Positions 1 through 9,220 of a DNA stretch of 64,000 nt are shown in pieces. The notes below the pieces were generated by a model. That model was not told where the DNA came from. It did no database searches and was given only the letters and a program-made list of their open reading frames with translations. Every line of letters begins with the position of its first letter. Positions within the stretch are counted from its first letter, which is position 1. The stretch comes from Chryseosolibacter sp964532595. GTDB lineage: Bacteria > Bacteroidota > Bacteroidia > Cytophagales > Cyclobacteriaceae. A program made the position numbers and the translations under genes. The stretch is taken from NCBI GenBank assembly GCA_964532595.1, contig CAZHIQ010000004.1, forward strand, positions 1-64,000. The letters run 5' to 3'.

Positions 1-450
1 GACCATGTTTTCGAGTATGAGTTCTTTGACGATACGATCCGCGAGTTCTATGAGGGCGAGGAAAAGTTGTCGACGTTGCTCGCGGTATTTACGTTCCTGG
101 CGATATTCATCGGTTGTCTGGGACTGTTTGGTCTGGCCACGTTCATGACGAATCAACGCACCAAAGAGGTCGGTGTTAGAAAAGCCCTGGGAGCGACGGC
201 TCCGAGCATCATGTTCCTGTTCTCACTTGAGTACGTGCGACTGATAGCTGTCGGTTTTGTTATTGCGGCACCTGCCTCGTGGTACTTGATGAATAAATGG
301 CTCGACACCTTCGCTTATCGCATCAATATTGGCGCGTCGGTGTTCATCACCGGTTTCGCTACAACGTTGTTGGTTGCGTTGATCACCGTAGGTTACAAGT
401 CATTTCAGGCCGCTGTCGCGAACCCGACGAAGTCACTCCGTTACGAATAG
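1..450 (+). CDS. FtsX/MacB-like ABC transporter permease, 3' part only
   Basis: This is the C-terminal end of a permease whose 5' part lies outside the window; the frame is open from base 1 to the TAG at 448-450 (149 residues visible). It has three hydrophobic segments and the signature KEVGVRKALGA after the first one, which is typical of the cytoplasmic loop of FtsX/MacB-type permeases. Bacteroidetes carry many long permeases of this kind (about 800 residues), usually paired with an ATPase and acting in the inner membrane in export or in moving lipoproteins or peptides. The substrate cannot be told from this fragment. It converges on the M16 protease gene with only 10 bases between the two stop codons. 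Confidence 0.85.
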   Translation, partial: DHVFEYEFFDDTIREFYEGEEKLSTLLAVFTFLAIFIGCLGLFGLATFMTNQRTKEVGVRKALGATAPSIMFLFSLEYVRLIAVGFVIAAPASWYLMNKWLDTFAYRINIGASVFITGFATTLLVALITVGYKSFQAAVANPTKSLRYE

Positions 451-460
451 TAGTAAAGAG

Positions 461-3271
461 TTATTGCCCTTCGGGGTTAAGTACAAACTGGATACGCTTT
501 TCGGGATCCAGATACTTAAGCGCGGCTTTTCTGATATGGTCTGCAGTGAGAGCGTCGACGCGATCGGGATATGATAAAATCCGCATAGGATCGGTACCGT
601 TTTCAATGCTTTGAATGATGGCGCGTGCCCAGAAGCCATTGTCTTTTATGTTGACCCGGTATTGTTGTTTCCAGGTCTCTTTCACTTTGTTAAGATCGGC
701 CTCCGTCGGGCCATTCGCCTGTATTTTCCGAATCTCGTCGAGTGTTGCCTCTATGAGGGGATCAACGTTTTCAGGGCCACAGGGAATGGTTATTCCGAAC
801 GAATAGTTTTCATAGGGGTGCTTGTTGAGCTGACCGTACATACCCGCACCATAGATCCCACCCATTTCTTCGCGGAGGTTCTCGATCAGGCGAATGTTCA
901 TCACTTCGACGAGTCCCTGCACATGCATTTGCTCGTCGGGGTTGTATGGAGTTTCGCCGTTCCAGAACAGACGAACAAGGCTCTTCGGTTCAGTCCCTCG
1001 TTCGAATTCAGCTTTTAACGGTCCCTTTGAAGGTCGCAGACGCACATCGCGGTAGGCAGGTTTGCTTTTTACTGCAGGCAAACTAGCGAGGTATGTTTCA
1101 ATCAGAGGTTTCAACGAGTCGAGCGAGAAAGCTCCTGTGATGACGAATGTAAAACCGCTCGCATTGCCAAAACGCTCCCGATAGATGTCCAATGAACGGT
1201 CGAGTTTAATTTCAGTGAACGTTTGAGGTGTAGGAATGCGTGGAGCCCAAGGGTGATCTCCATACATCTTCTTAAGCATGAAGACCTGGAAGCCATACTC
1301 CGGATCTGCTGTTAGGTTTTGATAGGCAGCCTGTTGCTTGGTGATAAACGACTGGAATAACGCCGGATCGCGACGAGGGGCTGTGAAGTAGAGATGCACC
1401 AGTTGGAACATCGTCTCCAGATCGCCTGCACTCGACTGCCCGTTGATGCCTTCGGAAATTGTTCCGATCCGAGGTGAAACATTGACACTTCGTCCAGCCA
1501 GGGCCTTGCGTAAATCGATGGGGGAGAACTGCCCGATGCCCATTTGTCCTACGATGGTTGCTGCGTATTCGGCGCTGACTCTGTCACCGGTGTCGTAGTG
1601 ATACTGTCCGCCCGGCCTCGTGGCTGTGAGGACGATTTCATCATTCTTGAAATCGGTGGGCTTGGCGATCACGGTAATGTTGTTCGATAGCGTCAGCGTC
1701 GTAGTGCCCAGGGCCTGGTTTACGCTTTGCTTGACGATTTTCCCTGTCTTGGGAAGCGCCTCCATAAGTGTGGTTGCGATCACCTTTTCGTCGTAGGCTT
1801 CGATTTCCTGCGTGTATGCTTCTTCCGTCATGCGCAAAAGTTCATCACCGGTCGGAATCGGGAAATCTGCTTTCTCGGGTCCGGTAAGGATAACGAGCTT
1901 CGCGGCTTCCGGGCCGGGGATTATGCGTGCAACGTATGCGTTGACGGTATCGAGGGTCAACTCAGCGAGAAACTTCTGATAGTATTTGTATTCGTTTTCC
2001 ACACCCGGGATCGGCTCACCTTTGAGGAAATGACGGATGTATTCGCCCGCGAGTCGTGCTGATTCGGTCTTGTCGCGTTCGTTGTACGCGCGATCAATGG
2101 CCTTCAGCATCATTTTTTTTGTGCGCTCGAGTTCAGCTTCTGTGAAGCCAAAGCGTCGGGCTCGCTCATTTTCAGCTACTACTGCCCGGAGGGCAGTCTC
2201 TACGCCGGCAGCACCCACGTAAGCATACGGGTTGTAACCTTCAAATCCGCGGGGTAAACCGCTGAATGTGTTGGCGGCGTACAGGAAGGGAGGGTTCTCC
2301 TGCTGGGTTAGTTCCTGCATCCGCTGGTTTAACATGGAAGTAAAAAGCTGGCGAAGGAGATACTCGCGATAGGCACCATAAGTCCCTGGTTGGCGCGCCG
2401 GTTTATATGCGAAGTTGATGTCTACCAGGTGGTGCGTAGCTTCTTTGTCAGTGACGACGAGGCCCTCGGACTTTTGACGTTCAGGAACGTCGGCGTAGGT
2501 GCGTTCGCGAACTTGCCCGGGATTTTGCAAGTGGCCGAAGTGCTTTCGAATAAGAGTCTCTGCTTTGGAAGGGTCGATGTCACCGACAACGATGACCGCC
2601 ATCAGGTCGGGGCGATACCAGTCGCGGTAGAATTTGCGCAATGTTTCCGGCTTGAAATTCCTTAGCACCTCAACCGTACCAATGGGGAGGCGGGCAGCGT
2701 ACTTTGACCCTTCGAGAATTTTTGGATAAGTCTGACGAAACATCCGTTCCTGAGCGCCGCGGCCGGAACGTTCTTCTTCAAGGACTACGCCGCGTTCTTT
2801 TTCGATCTCAGCGTCATCGAATGTAACGGCGCTCGCCCAGTCTTCGAGAATTTCAAACGCTTTGTCAATGTTTTCGCTGCGGTTAGTGGGGATAGGGAGA
2901 ATGTAAACCGTTTCGTCGAAACTCGTATAAGCATTCAGGTCAGCACCAAACTCGACCCCTATTGATTGAAGAAAGGAGACGAGCTCGTTCTTTTCAAAAT
3001 TTCGTGAACCATTGAACGCCATGTGTTCGGTGAAGTGTGCCAGTCCCTGCTGATCGTCGTCTTCGAGAATAGATCCGGCGTTGACAACGAGTCGTAATTC
3101 CACTTTATCCTCGGGCCGATGGTTTTGCCTGATGTAGTAGGTGAGTCCGTTTTCGAGCTTGCCAACGGTAACGCTGGGGTCTATGGGCAGCTGTTGGGTT
3201 AATTCCTGGGCGCCTGCAGGCCATTGCAGGATAAGAAGGAGAATTGCGAGAAGTCTTACGGAAGATTGCAT
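461..3271 (-). CDS. M16 family zinc metallopeptidase (PqqL-like), secreted
   Basis: The 936-residue protein starts with a signal peptide (about residues 1-22, ending AGAQ). The inverted zinc motif HFTEH lies at residues 79-83 and a downstream glutamate run (EEERSGRG, near 165) can supply the third ligand, so the N-terminal M16 domain should be active. Length and layout fit the two-half periplasmic M16B/PqqL class, in which a second, inactive half closes the chamber. It should degrade peptides in the periplasm; the substrate is unknown. It is the last gene of the minus-strand run from DUF493, 29 bases after the inositol-monophosphatase gene. Confidence 0.9.
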   Translation of the reverse strand: MQSSVRLLAILLLILQWPAGAQELTQQLPIDPSVTVGKLENGLTYYIRQNHRPEDKVELRLVVNAGSILEDDDQQGLAHFTEHMAFNGSRNFEKNELVSFLQSIGVEFGADLNAYTSFDETVYILPIPTNRSENIDKAFEILEDWASAVTFDDAEIEKERGVVLEEERSGRGAQERMFRQTYPKILEGSKYAARLPIGTVEVLRNFKPETLRKFYRDWYRPDLMAVIVVGDIDPSKAETLIRKHFGHLQNPGQVRERTYADVPERQKSEGLVVTDKEATHHLVDINFAYKPARQPGTYGAYREYLLRQLFTSMLNQRMQELTQQENPPFLYAANTFSGLPRGFEGYNPYAYVGAAGVETALRAVVAENERARRFGFTEAELERTKKMMLKAIDRAYNERDKTESARLAGEYIRHFLKGEPIPGVENEYKYYQKFLAELTLDTVNAYVARIIPGPEAAKLVILTGPEKADFPIPTGDELLRMTEEAYTQEIEAYDEKVIATTLMEALPKTGKIVKQSVNQALGTTTLTLSNNITVIAKPTDFKNDEIVLTATRPGGQYHYDTGDRVSAEYAATIVGQMGIGQFSPIDLRKALAGRSVNVSPRIGTISEGINGQSSAGDLETMFQLVHLYFTAPRRDPALFQSFITKQQAAYQNLTADPEYGFQVFMLKKMYGDHPWAPRIPTPQTFTEIKLDRSLDIYRERFGNASGFTFVITGAFSLDSLKPLIETYLASLPAVKSKPAYRDVRLRPSKGPLKAEFERGTEPKSLVRLFWNGETPYNPDEQMHVQGLVEVMNIRLIENLREEMGGIYGAGMYGQLNKHPYENYSFGITIPCGPENVDPLIEATLDEIRKIQANGPTEADLNKVKETWKQQYRVNIKDNGFWARAIIQSIENGTDPMRILSYPDRVDALTADHIRKAALKYLDPEKRIQFVLNPEGQ

Positions 3272-3300
3272 GGCGTTGAGGTTGTGAAGTCAAACAAGCG

Positions 3301-4098
3301 TCAGAACCAGCGGTCGCGGATAATGCCGATCATTTCATCGTGAATCAGCCTGTTGCTGGCGCAAAATTGGTCGCCGAACAAGACGTTACTGCCGCCGCTG
3401 AAGTCGGTTACTTTTCCTCCGGCTTGCTGAACAATCAGTATACCCGCTGCGACATCCCAGGGGTGGAGGTTGTATTCAAAGAAGCCTTCAAGCTTTCCAC
3501 AGGCGACGAACGCAAGGTCCATGGCGGCGCTTCCCAGTCGTCGGATGCCGTGTGTTTCGTTGAGGAATTCCTTAATGATGTCGAGGTAATCGTCACGCTT
3601 GTTGGAGTGATAGTAGGGGAAGCCAGTCGCGAGCAGGCTTTCGCTCAATGTTCCGATGGCTGAGACGCGGATCTCCTGGTCGTCGCAGTAGGCAGGATGA
3701 TTTTCAATAGCGTGGTAGGCCTTGCGGTTGCAGATATCGTAGATGACCCCGAGGATGGGGCGACCGTTGCGCACGAGTCCAATACTTACGGCATACATGG
3801 GAAATCCGTGAAGGAAGTTGGTGGTGCCATCAAGAGGATCGACGATCCAGCTGAATTCGTGCTCGCGGCTTTGCTGCACAGTCTGCTCCTCTGTAACAAA
3901 TCCTGCCGAAGGGAGAATTTTTGACAAGGCCTTGACGAGTGTTTTCTCAGACTCTTTGTCGACGTAGGATACCAGGTTGTTGAAGGCTTGCTTTTGCTCG
4001 ATGCGACTGCGGTCAAAAGAGGCGCCTTCACGTGCAATGAATTCGCCAACTTCCTGACACACCGCGATTACCTGCTGTTCAATTTGTTCCAGGTTCAT
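3301..4098 (-). CDS. Inositol monophosphatase family protein
   Basis: The 265-residue protein carries both signatures of the FIG/inositol-monophosphatase superfamily: the metal-binding WIVDPLDGTTNFLHGFP segment and the C-terminal HPWDVAAGILIVQQAGG segment. Members are Mg-dependent phosphatases acting on inositol phosphates or related sugar phosphates; in bacteria SuhB also has RNA-related roles, so the true substrate is open. I chose the ATG at 4098 (MNLEQIEQQV) because the longer frame from 4149 adds residues unlike the family. It lies between rsmI and the M16 protease on the same strand. Confidence 0.88.
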   Translation of the reverse strand: MNLEQIEQQVIAVCQEVGEFIAREGASFDRSRIEQKQAFNNLVSYVDKESEKTLVKALSKILPSAGFVTEEQTVQQSREHEFSWIVDPLDGTTNFLHGFPMYAVSIGLVRNGRPILGVIYDICNRKAYHAIENHPAYCDDQEIRVSAIGTLSESLLATGFPYYHSNKRDDYLDIIKEFLNETHGIRRLGSAAMDLAFVACGKLEGFFEYNLHPWDVAAGILIVQQAGGKVTDFSGGSNVLFGDQFCASNRLIHDEMIGIIRDRWF

Positions 4099-4163
4099 TG
4101 TGCATTTCGTTACATTGGTAAGATAAGCATGCCAGGACGAGCTTGCCAAGGCAATGCCAACAT

Positions 4164-4853
4164 TTACGACCGGCCTTCCAGAACAATCACGATCTCACCC
4201 TTAATCTCCCGATCCTGAAGGGCTTCTATTACTTCCCTAAGCGTTCCGTTTATCGTCTCCTCGTATAGCTTGGTAAGCTCGCGGCTGACCGACACGCGGC
4301 GATCAGCGCCGAAGAAGGATTCGAATTGCTGAAGTGTTTTTAACAACCGGTGTGGAGACTCATAAAAGATCATCGTGCGCTCTTCGCCGGCGAGTTTTGT
4401 GAGCATCGTTTGCCGCCCTTTCTTGACGGGAAGAAAGCCTTCAAATACAAATCGGTCTGCTGCCAGGCCGGACTTTAACAGGGCAGGGACGAAGGCCGTA
4501 GGGCCAGGTAGACACTCAATCGAAAGTCCGGCCTGAAGACAGGCACGCGCGATCAGAAATCCGGGATCGGAAATACCCGGAGTTCCCGCGTCACTGACCA
4601 AAGCCATTACCTCGCCATTTTCTGTCATGCGATCGACAAGCTGGTTAACGACTTTGTGTTCGTTAAAGTTGTGAAAGCTCTGCATGGGACGGGAGATGCC
4701 GTAATGCTTGAGAAGAAAACCCGAGGTTCGCGTGTCTTCGGCAAGGATCAGATCAACCGATTTAAGTACTTCGAGTGCCCGAAGGGTTATGTCGGCGAGA
4801 TTGCCGATAGGCGTGGGGACGAGATATAGCGAAGTTTTTCTGTCGCTGCTCAT
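4164..4853 (-). CDS. rsmI: 16S rRNA (cytidine-1402-2'-O)-methyltransferase RsmI
   Basis: The 229-residue protein belongs to the tetrapyrrole-methylase fold family and shows the RsmI markers: VPTPIGNLADITLRAL near the N-terminus, the AEDTRTSG motif, VSDAGTPGISDPG, and the YESPHRL segment. RsmI uses S-adenosylmethionine to 2'-O-methylate C1402 in the decoding centre of 16S rRNA. Its length is somewhat shorter than the proteobacterial enzyme (about 280), the difference being at the C-terminus. Its start overlaps the stop of the upstream dehydratase gene by 4 bases, so translation of the two is likely coupled. Confidence 0.92.
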   Translation of the reverse strand: MSSDRKTSLYLVPTPIGNLADITLRALEVLKSVDLILAEDTRTSGFLLKHYGISRPMQSFHNFNEHKVVNQLVDRMTENGEVMALVSDAGTPGISDPGFLIARACLQAGLSIECLPGPTAFVPALLKSGLAADRFVFEGFLPVKKGRQTMLTKLAGEERTMIFYESPHRLLKTLQQFESFFGADRRVSVSRELTKLYEETINGTLREVIEALQDREIKGEIVIVLEGRS

Positions 4854-5086
4854 TTTAACAATGCATCGATCGCGCTGGCCAGCTTGTGGTCTTTTTCGGT
4901 GACGGTATTGCCCGTATCATGGGTTGATAGACGAAAGCTGACCTTATTCCAGGTATTGGTCCACGTTGGGTGATGATTCATTTTTTCAGCGATTATGGCA
5001 ACGCGGGTCATGAACGCAAAGGCCTCACTAAAGTCCCGGAATTCGAAGGTTTTAACGAGTTGATTGTTTTCCTCTCTCCAGTCCAT
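4850..5086 (-). CDS. Pterin-4a-carbinolamine dehydratase
   Basis: The 78-residue protein has the family core KMNHHPTWTNTWNKVSFRLSTHD, including the two histidines and the downstream histidine of the active site. The enzyme dehydrates 4a-hydroxytetrahydrobiopterin made by aromatic amino-acid hydroxylases. It is shorter than most members (about 95-110 residues), missing part of the N-terminal strand. No phenylalanine hydroxylase is visible in the window, so the physiological partner is not shown. The stop overlaps the rsmI start by 4 bases. Confidence 0.88.
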   Translation of the reverse strand: MDWREENNQLVKTFEFRDFSEAFAFMTRVAIIAEKMNHHPTWTNTWNKVSFRLSTHDTGNTVTEKDHKLASAIDALLK

Positions 5087-5139
5087 ATCGTATGCTTTAG
5101 ACTGGATGAAAGGTAGCAGGAAAATAAGTGGAATAAAAG

Positions 5140-5403
5140 TCAGAGCGCGATAAGGCCCTTTATTGTTGAAGCCTGCTCATAGATGCTGATAACCGCTTCG
5201 CCGGAGGGCATCATGGTCTGGATAGTGACGCTGGTATAACGGCCTTTCTCAGAGTGTTTCTCCGACGTTACGTTGTTAGGAAACAGACGCTTGACTTCGT
5301 CTTCTCTTCCGGTCGGTACGATAAACTTGAAAATGTAAAGCGAGGGCCAGGCGTAATGCTGGTCGAGTTTTTCCCGGAAAGATTGAAGCCACTTGCTGTC
5401 CAT
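5140..5403 (-). CDS. DUF493 family protein
   Basis: The 87-residue protein resembles the DUF493/YbeD family of small ferredoxin-fold proteins: it has a W-x-x-F-R-x-K-L start and an IFKFIVPTGREDEVKRLF segment, followed by a strand of the type YTSVTIQTMMPSGEAVISIY. Function is not established; the fold resembles ACT-like regulatory domains. The ATG at 5403 gives the family's normal length; the longer frame runs back through the ppiD terminator and ppiD itself. The start codon lies 10 bases after that terminator's stem. Confidence 0.8.
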   Translation of the reverse strand: MDSKWLQSFREKLDQHYAWPSLYIFKFIVPTGREDEVKRLFPNNVTSEKHSEKGRYTSVTIQTMMPSGEAVISIYEQASTIKGLIAL

Positions 5404-5406
5404 AAA

Positions 5407-5439
5407 ATAAAAAGCCGTCCCGCCTGAGGCAGGACGGCT
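5407..5439 (-). terminator. Rho-independent terminator of ppiD
   Basis: On the minus strand an 8-bp stem (5432-5439 with 5413-5420), an A/C mismatch and a further 3-bp stem with a TCA loop are followed by TTTTTATTTT. It begins 17 bases after the ppiD stop codon. The T run leads directly into the start codon of the DUF493 gene, which is unusual (see findings). Confidence 0.85.
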
Positions 5440-5455
5440 ATGTAAGACGGATATC

Positions 5456-7558
5456 TTAATAAAATTTGTACCGGTAATCTTTGATGTCGGCCTTCTCTTT
5501 AATCGCCTCAGCAATGTTGAAGCTGCTGCGCTGCATGCGCTCCTGGCTGAGACCCGCTTGATGCGCCGTGTAGTCACCAATATCCGGAGCAACGGTCTTG
5601 TGCTGCATTTCGATAATCAGCACGCCATTTTCTCCTTTCACCGGTTTCGAGCGTTCGCCATCGTTCAGGCTGAACGCAACTCCGACCGCAATCGGATCAA
5701 AACCTGCCGACGGCAGGGTGTTCGATGCCAGCTTGAGGTCGCTGCTTGAATAAACGCCAGCGTCGGGGCCGTAGTTCCCAGCGATTTCGTCAAGCGAACC
5801 GCTCGATTCCCCCAATTTGTTGATGATCACCTGTGCCTTAACGCGTTTCCTTACCTCGGGAAGGATTTCATTCTTCACAGCCTCAAGTGGCTTGTAGCCT
5901 TGCTCCGTCTTGCTTGTCATAACAGCAACGACATAAGCATCGGGCAGGTCGAAGATGTCGGAGACTTCCCCTACCTCTGCATCGCGGAACAGCCACTGAA
6001 CGATCTGGCGGGCATCGCCGAGCGTTCCGATTCTGCGATCACCGCCTGTTACATTACGACCTTCAAATACGTTGAGGTTCTCTTCGCGGGCTTTCGTTTC
6101 AAATCGCTGTACCCCGGATACGTCAGCCAAAAACGTCTCGGCTCGGCGATAAACGTCATTGGTAGTGGCGTCGCTCGGGCCGATTTCACGTTCAATCAAT
6201 GCGATCTTGTACGCTGTGTTGTCTTTGACATGGTCAACCTGGACGATGTGGTATCCGAACTCGGTCTCTACGAGGCGGTTGATCAAACCAGTACGGGTGG
6301 CTGAGAAAACAGCGTCTTCGAAAGGCTTCACCATCTGGCCGGTGTACATCCATCCCAGCGAACCGCCATTAGCGGCTGTTCCGTCGGTACCGTGTTCACG
6401 TGCCTGGGTTGCGAAGTCAGCGCCGTTGCGGATATCACGGAGAATGCCCTCGGCTTTCTGACGTGCCTCACGACGTCCCGCCGGAGTATCTTCATCCCAA
6501 CGGATCAGAATATGGCTGGCCTGGGCATAAGCGATGGTGTCCTGGAAAATGGCGGAGACCTTCGCGACTTTGTAGGTTTCATCGTCGATAAACGGACCGA
6601 TGATGTTTCCTTCTGTCAAGTCTTCCGGCTGAATAAACTCCGGAAGGTTGGAAACATTGTATGTGTCAAAAGCTTCAAATCCTTCACTGTTGGCAAATGC
6701 GTAGAGGGAGTCGTTTTGCGCGTTCTTCAATCCTTCGGCGAGCCTTTCCATGTCCTGACGGATATACAGGGAATCTTCAGACGACGGAATGAGGGGGAAA
6801 ACGACATACTTCACGTCGCGGGTAGCTTCGGACTTGAAACGCTCTTTGTGTTCGTTGTAGTATTGCTTAAGATCAGCATCACTCACTTCAGCGACGCTAT
6901 CGCTTACCGAATAGTACGGGATATAGACAAAGCGAATTTCAGCAACATCGGTTTGGGCGTGATAAGCGCGCTCGGCTTCTGCGCGGGTCACATACCCTGT
7001 GCGCAAAATCAGGTTTTCGTACTTAATCCTCTCACGGCCGGGCTTAAGCTCGCGTTGAAACAGCTCCCAGCGGATACGTTGTTCCGAGCCCGGAGGCATT
7101 GAGCGAACCTGCTGGAGATATGTGCCAAGCATGGCGCGGTCAAACTGGCCGGTCTCAGGGTTAGTAAACGACTGAACAATATTCGGATCAATGTTATTGC
7201 CGCTGATCATGTCGACAAGCTCTTCGTCGGTCACTTTTACCCCCACCTCGGCAAACTCGGGTTGAATCGCATGCCGGGCAATAAGAAGGTCCCAGGCTTG
7301 CTGGCGCAAGGCAGTCATTTCGCGCTCTCCTGGCTCCCGGCCAAAGTTCAAAACATAATTAGCGCGTCGCTCATCTACGGCAGCCTGAAATTCCTCCAGG
7401 GAAACCTCATGGCCGTTAATTTCACCGACAGAGTTGTCGTTGAAAAGTACGCTGTTGTTAGCGGTAATATCTCCAAGGATAAATGCGAGGAGCGAGACAA
7501 AGATAAAGCCCACAAGAACAGCCCCCAGTTTCTCGCGCAACGTGCCAATTAATGCCAT
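5456..7558 (-). CDS. ppiD: Peptidyl-prolyl isomerase, PpiD/SurA type
   Basis: The 700-residue protein has one N-terminal membrane anchor (about residues 12-30), a SurA/PpiD-like chaperone region (about 45-200), and a parvulin-type PPIase domain (about 345-446) with the usual ASHILIR, GADF, GGSLGW and FGYHIV markers. It should sit in the inner membrane with its bulk in the periplasm and help fold newly secreted envelope proteins. Layout matches the Bacteroidetes SurA_N/PpiD class. It is last in the minus-strand run that starts at coaX, but 166 bases and a promoter-like box separate it from the CorC/HlyC gene. It ends in a clear terminator. Confidence 0.92.
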   Translation of the reverse strand: MALIGTLREKLGAVLVGFIFVSLLAFILGDITANNSVLFNDNSVGEINGHEVSLEEFQAAVDERRANYVLNFGREPGEREMTALRQQAWDLLIARHAIQPEFAEVGVKVTDEELVDMISGNNIDPNIVQSFTNPETGQFDRAMLGTYLQQVRSMPPGSEQRIRWELFQRELKPGRERIKYENLILRTGYVTRAEAERAYHAQTDVAEIRFVYIPYYSVSDSVAEVSDADLKQYYNEHKERFKSEATRDVKYVVFPLIPSSEDSLYIRQDMERLAEGLKNAQNDSLYAFANSEGFEAFDTYNVSNLPEFIQPEDLTEGNIIGPFIDDETYKVAKVSAIFQDTIAYAQASHILIRWDEDTPAGRREARQKAEGILRDIRNGADFATQAREHGTDGTAANGGSLGWMYTGQMVKPFEDAVFSATRTGLINRLVETEFGYHIVQVDHVKDNTAYKIALIEREIGPSDATTNDVYRRAETFLADVSGVQRFETKAREENLNVFEGRNVTGGDRRIGTLGDARQIVQWLFRDAEVGEVSDIFDLPDAYVVAVMTSKTEQGYKPLEAVKNEILPEVRKRVKAQVIINKLGESSGSLDEIAGNYGPDAGVYSSSDLKLASNTLPSAGFDPIAVGVAFSLNDGERSKPVKGENGVLIIEMQHKTVAPDIGDYTAHQAGLSQERMQRSSFNIAEAIKEKADIKDYRYKFY

Positions 7559-7635
7559 AAGTCAGATGTAAAGTTTCGTGAAGTTTGAGCTTGCCTTATC
7601 GCTGCTTTTCAGGGAATAAACAACGGTAAAGCCCG

Positions 7636-7643
7636 CAAATTTA
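7636..7643 (-). promoter_or_regulatory. Candidate -7 box for ppiD
   Basis: TAAATTTG on the minus strand matches the Bacteroidetes -7 consensus TAnnTTTG exactly. It lies 78 bases upstream of the ppiD start in a 166-base gap. No TTTG is found at the best -33 distance. Confidence 0.45.
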
Positions 7644-7724
7644 ATGGGTTATCCTTATTTGGGAAATGAACTGTTCAAATAATATGGGCCACCCGACCCC
7701 CCGGGATGTGGTGTGACTATTAAC

Positions 7725-9020
7725 TCACTGATTGTCAGAAGATTCATCAGTGGGCTCGATAACCATCCGCAACGTTTTGATTCGGTTCTCCTCCGTGTCC
7801 TGAACGGTAAACACGTAAGGAGCGACGCGTATGGTTTCTCCCTTTTTGGGCAGGTCTTCGGTGAAGGAAAGAATAAGTCCGCCCAGGGTATCATAGTCCC
7901 CGGTCGGTAGTTCCCATTTGTACGTTTCGTTGAGGTAGTCGACCTCCAATCGGGCGCTGAGCAACCAGGTGCGTTCGTCAAGTTGGAGTTCAATTTCCGT
8001 GTCTTCGTCGTGCTCATCCTCGATCTCTCCGAAGATTTCCTCGATAACATCCTCAATGCTGACGATACCGGCTGTGCCTCCGAATTCGTCTACTACCGCG
8101 GCAAGACTCTTCCGGTCATTGATCAGTCGAACCATTAGCTCCCGCGCCAGCATGGTTTCCGGAACAGTGATGATGGGTGTGAGAATTTCGTCGATTCGCG
8201 ATGGTTTCTTGAACAGAGCTGATGAGTGGCAATAACCGACTATATCATCGATCGACTCTTTGTAGACGATGATCTTGGAATGCCCGCTTTCGAGGAAAGC
8301 TTTATAAAGACGTTCCAGGTCGCTGTCGAGGGGAACTGCGACGATCTCCGTGCGGGGAATCATACAGTCGCGCACGCGGACGGTTTTAAACTCAAGCGCG
8401 TTCCGGAATATTTTTCGGTCGAGTTCCAGGTCATCGTTGGTGGATTTTACCCGGCGCAAACTTTTGAGATACTGATTTACGTCGGTAAGACCGAATACAG
8501 GTCTTTCCTTTGAGTACTCCAGTCCGAATACATTGTTGATAATAAACCGGGCAAGTGAGATGACGATGAAGACGACGGGGAAGAGTACAATGAAGATAAC
8601 GGCAAATGGGATAGCCAGAATTCGAAGAACCTTTCTGGAGTTGATGATGAAAAAGCTTTTCGAAAAGAATTCGACCGTATAGAGCATAATGATCGCGAGA
8701 ACGGCCGTTATAACCGCGATTGGCAGTAATGCGGAAATGCTCAGGGGCGAGAAATTGAGCTGATACCATGAAACGAGCATCAGTGTTGCGCAGATTCCAA
8801 AGAGCAGCAGCGATGCAATATTGCCGATTAGTGTCGTGCCGATAAGCCAGGTGGGACGCCGGGCGAAGAACGTCATGATTTTCTGAGGAACAGTTACCGT
8901 TGTCAATACCTGATCCGAAGGTGGATTACGGGTGACGGACAGAAAGGCGACTTCGATTCCTGCAAAGAAAATGGAGAAAATCAGAGCTACAATAGTCCCG
9001 GCAATGAAGGCGCCTTCCAT
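7725..9020 (-). CDS. CNNM/CorC-HlyC family membrane protein with CBS domains
   Basis: The 431-residue protein has an N-terminal DUF21/CNNM membrane domain (hydrophobic segments within residues 1-155), a pair of CBS domains (about 205-330, including VDEFGGTAGIVSIEDVIEEIFGEI at their end) and a C-terminal CorC_HlyC domain (about 345-420). The family is linked to magnesium or cobalt export and was once called hemolysin. GldE, a gliding-associated protein, has the same layout, but the gldD gene that usually accompanies it is absent, so I do not use that name. Its start lies 1 base after the stop of the 51-residue membrane peptide. Confidence 0.88.
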   Translation of the reverse strand: MEGAFIAGTIVALIFSIFFAGIEVAFLSVTRNPPSDQVLTTVTVPQKIMTFFARRPTWLIGTTLIGNIASLLLFGICATLMLVSWYQLNFSPLSISALLPIAVITAVLAIIMLYTVEFFSKSFFIINSRKVLRILAIPFAVIFIVLFPVVFIVISLARFIINNVFGLEYSKERPVFGLTDVNQYLKSLRRVKSTNDDLELDRKIFRNALEFKTVRVRDCMIPRTEIVAVPLDSDLERLYKAFLESGHSKIIVYKESIDDIVGYCHSSALFKKPSRIDEILTPIITVPETMLARELMVRLINDRKSLAAVVDEFGGTAGIVSIEDVIEEIFGEIEDEHDEDTEIELQLDERTWLLSARLEVDYLNETYKWELPTGDYDTLGGLILSFTEDLPKKGETIRVAPYVFTVQDTEENRIKTLRMVIEPTDESSDNQ

Positions 9021-9021
9021 A

Positions 9022-9177
9022 CTACCTTCGTCGCATTAGGTTGAACAGAAAAAAGAAAATAAGGGCGAGCATTATAGCCCAATAGCCGTGACCAAATCCG
9101 ACGGTCATAACCTGGTGAATTCCAATAATGATGAAGGCGGCTGCCAGTGATAAGAGGAGTACATCCCGAAGTTTCAT
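9022..9177 (-). CDS. 51-residue membrane peptide
   Basis: A short frame begins MKLRDVLLLSL and ends FNLMRRR. It codes for two hydrophobic stretches (about residues 6-22 and 30-45) joined by a short loop with HQ, GFGHGYW, and a positively charged end. It sits exactly between lptC and the CorC/HlyC gene, with 43 bases before it and 1 base after it on the same strand. That close packing and the clean two-helix pattern make it likely real. I do not recognise a family; a role linked to its envelope neighbours is only a guess. Confidence 0.7.
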   Translation of the reverse strand: MKLRDVLLLSLAAAFIIIGIHQVMTVGFGHGYWAIMLALIFFFLFNLMRRR

Positions 9178-9220
9178 GAACGGCTAAAAATACCAGTATT
9201 TGGTGAAAATGGGAAGAGCT

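Noticed and set aside
7725..9020. Naming the CNNM/CBS protein GldE
   Set aside because: The domain layout fits, but gldD is absent and other CorC/HlyC proteins share the layout.
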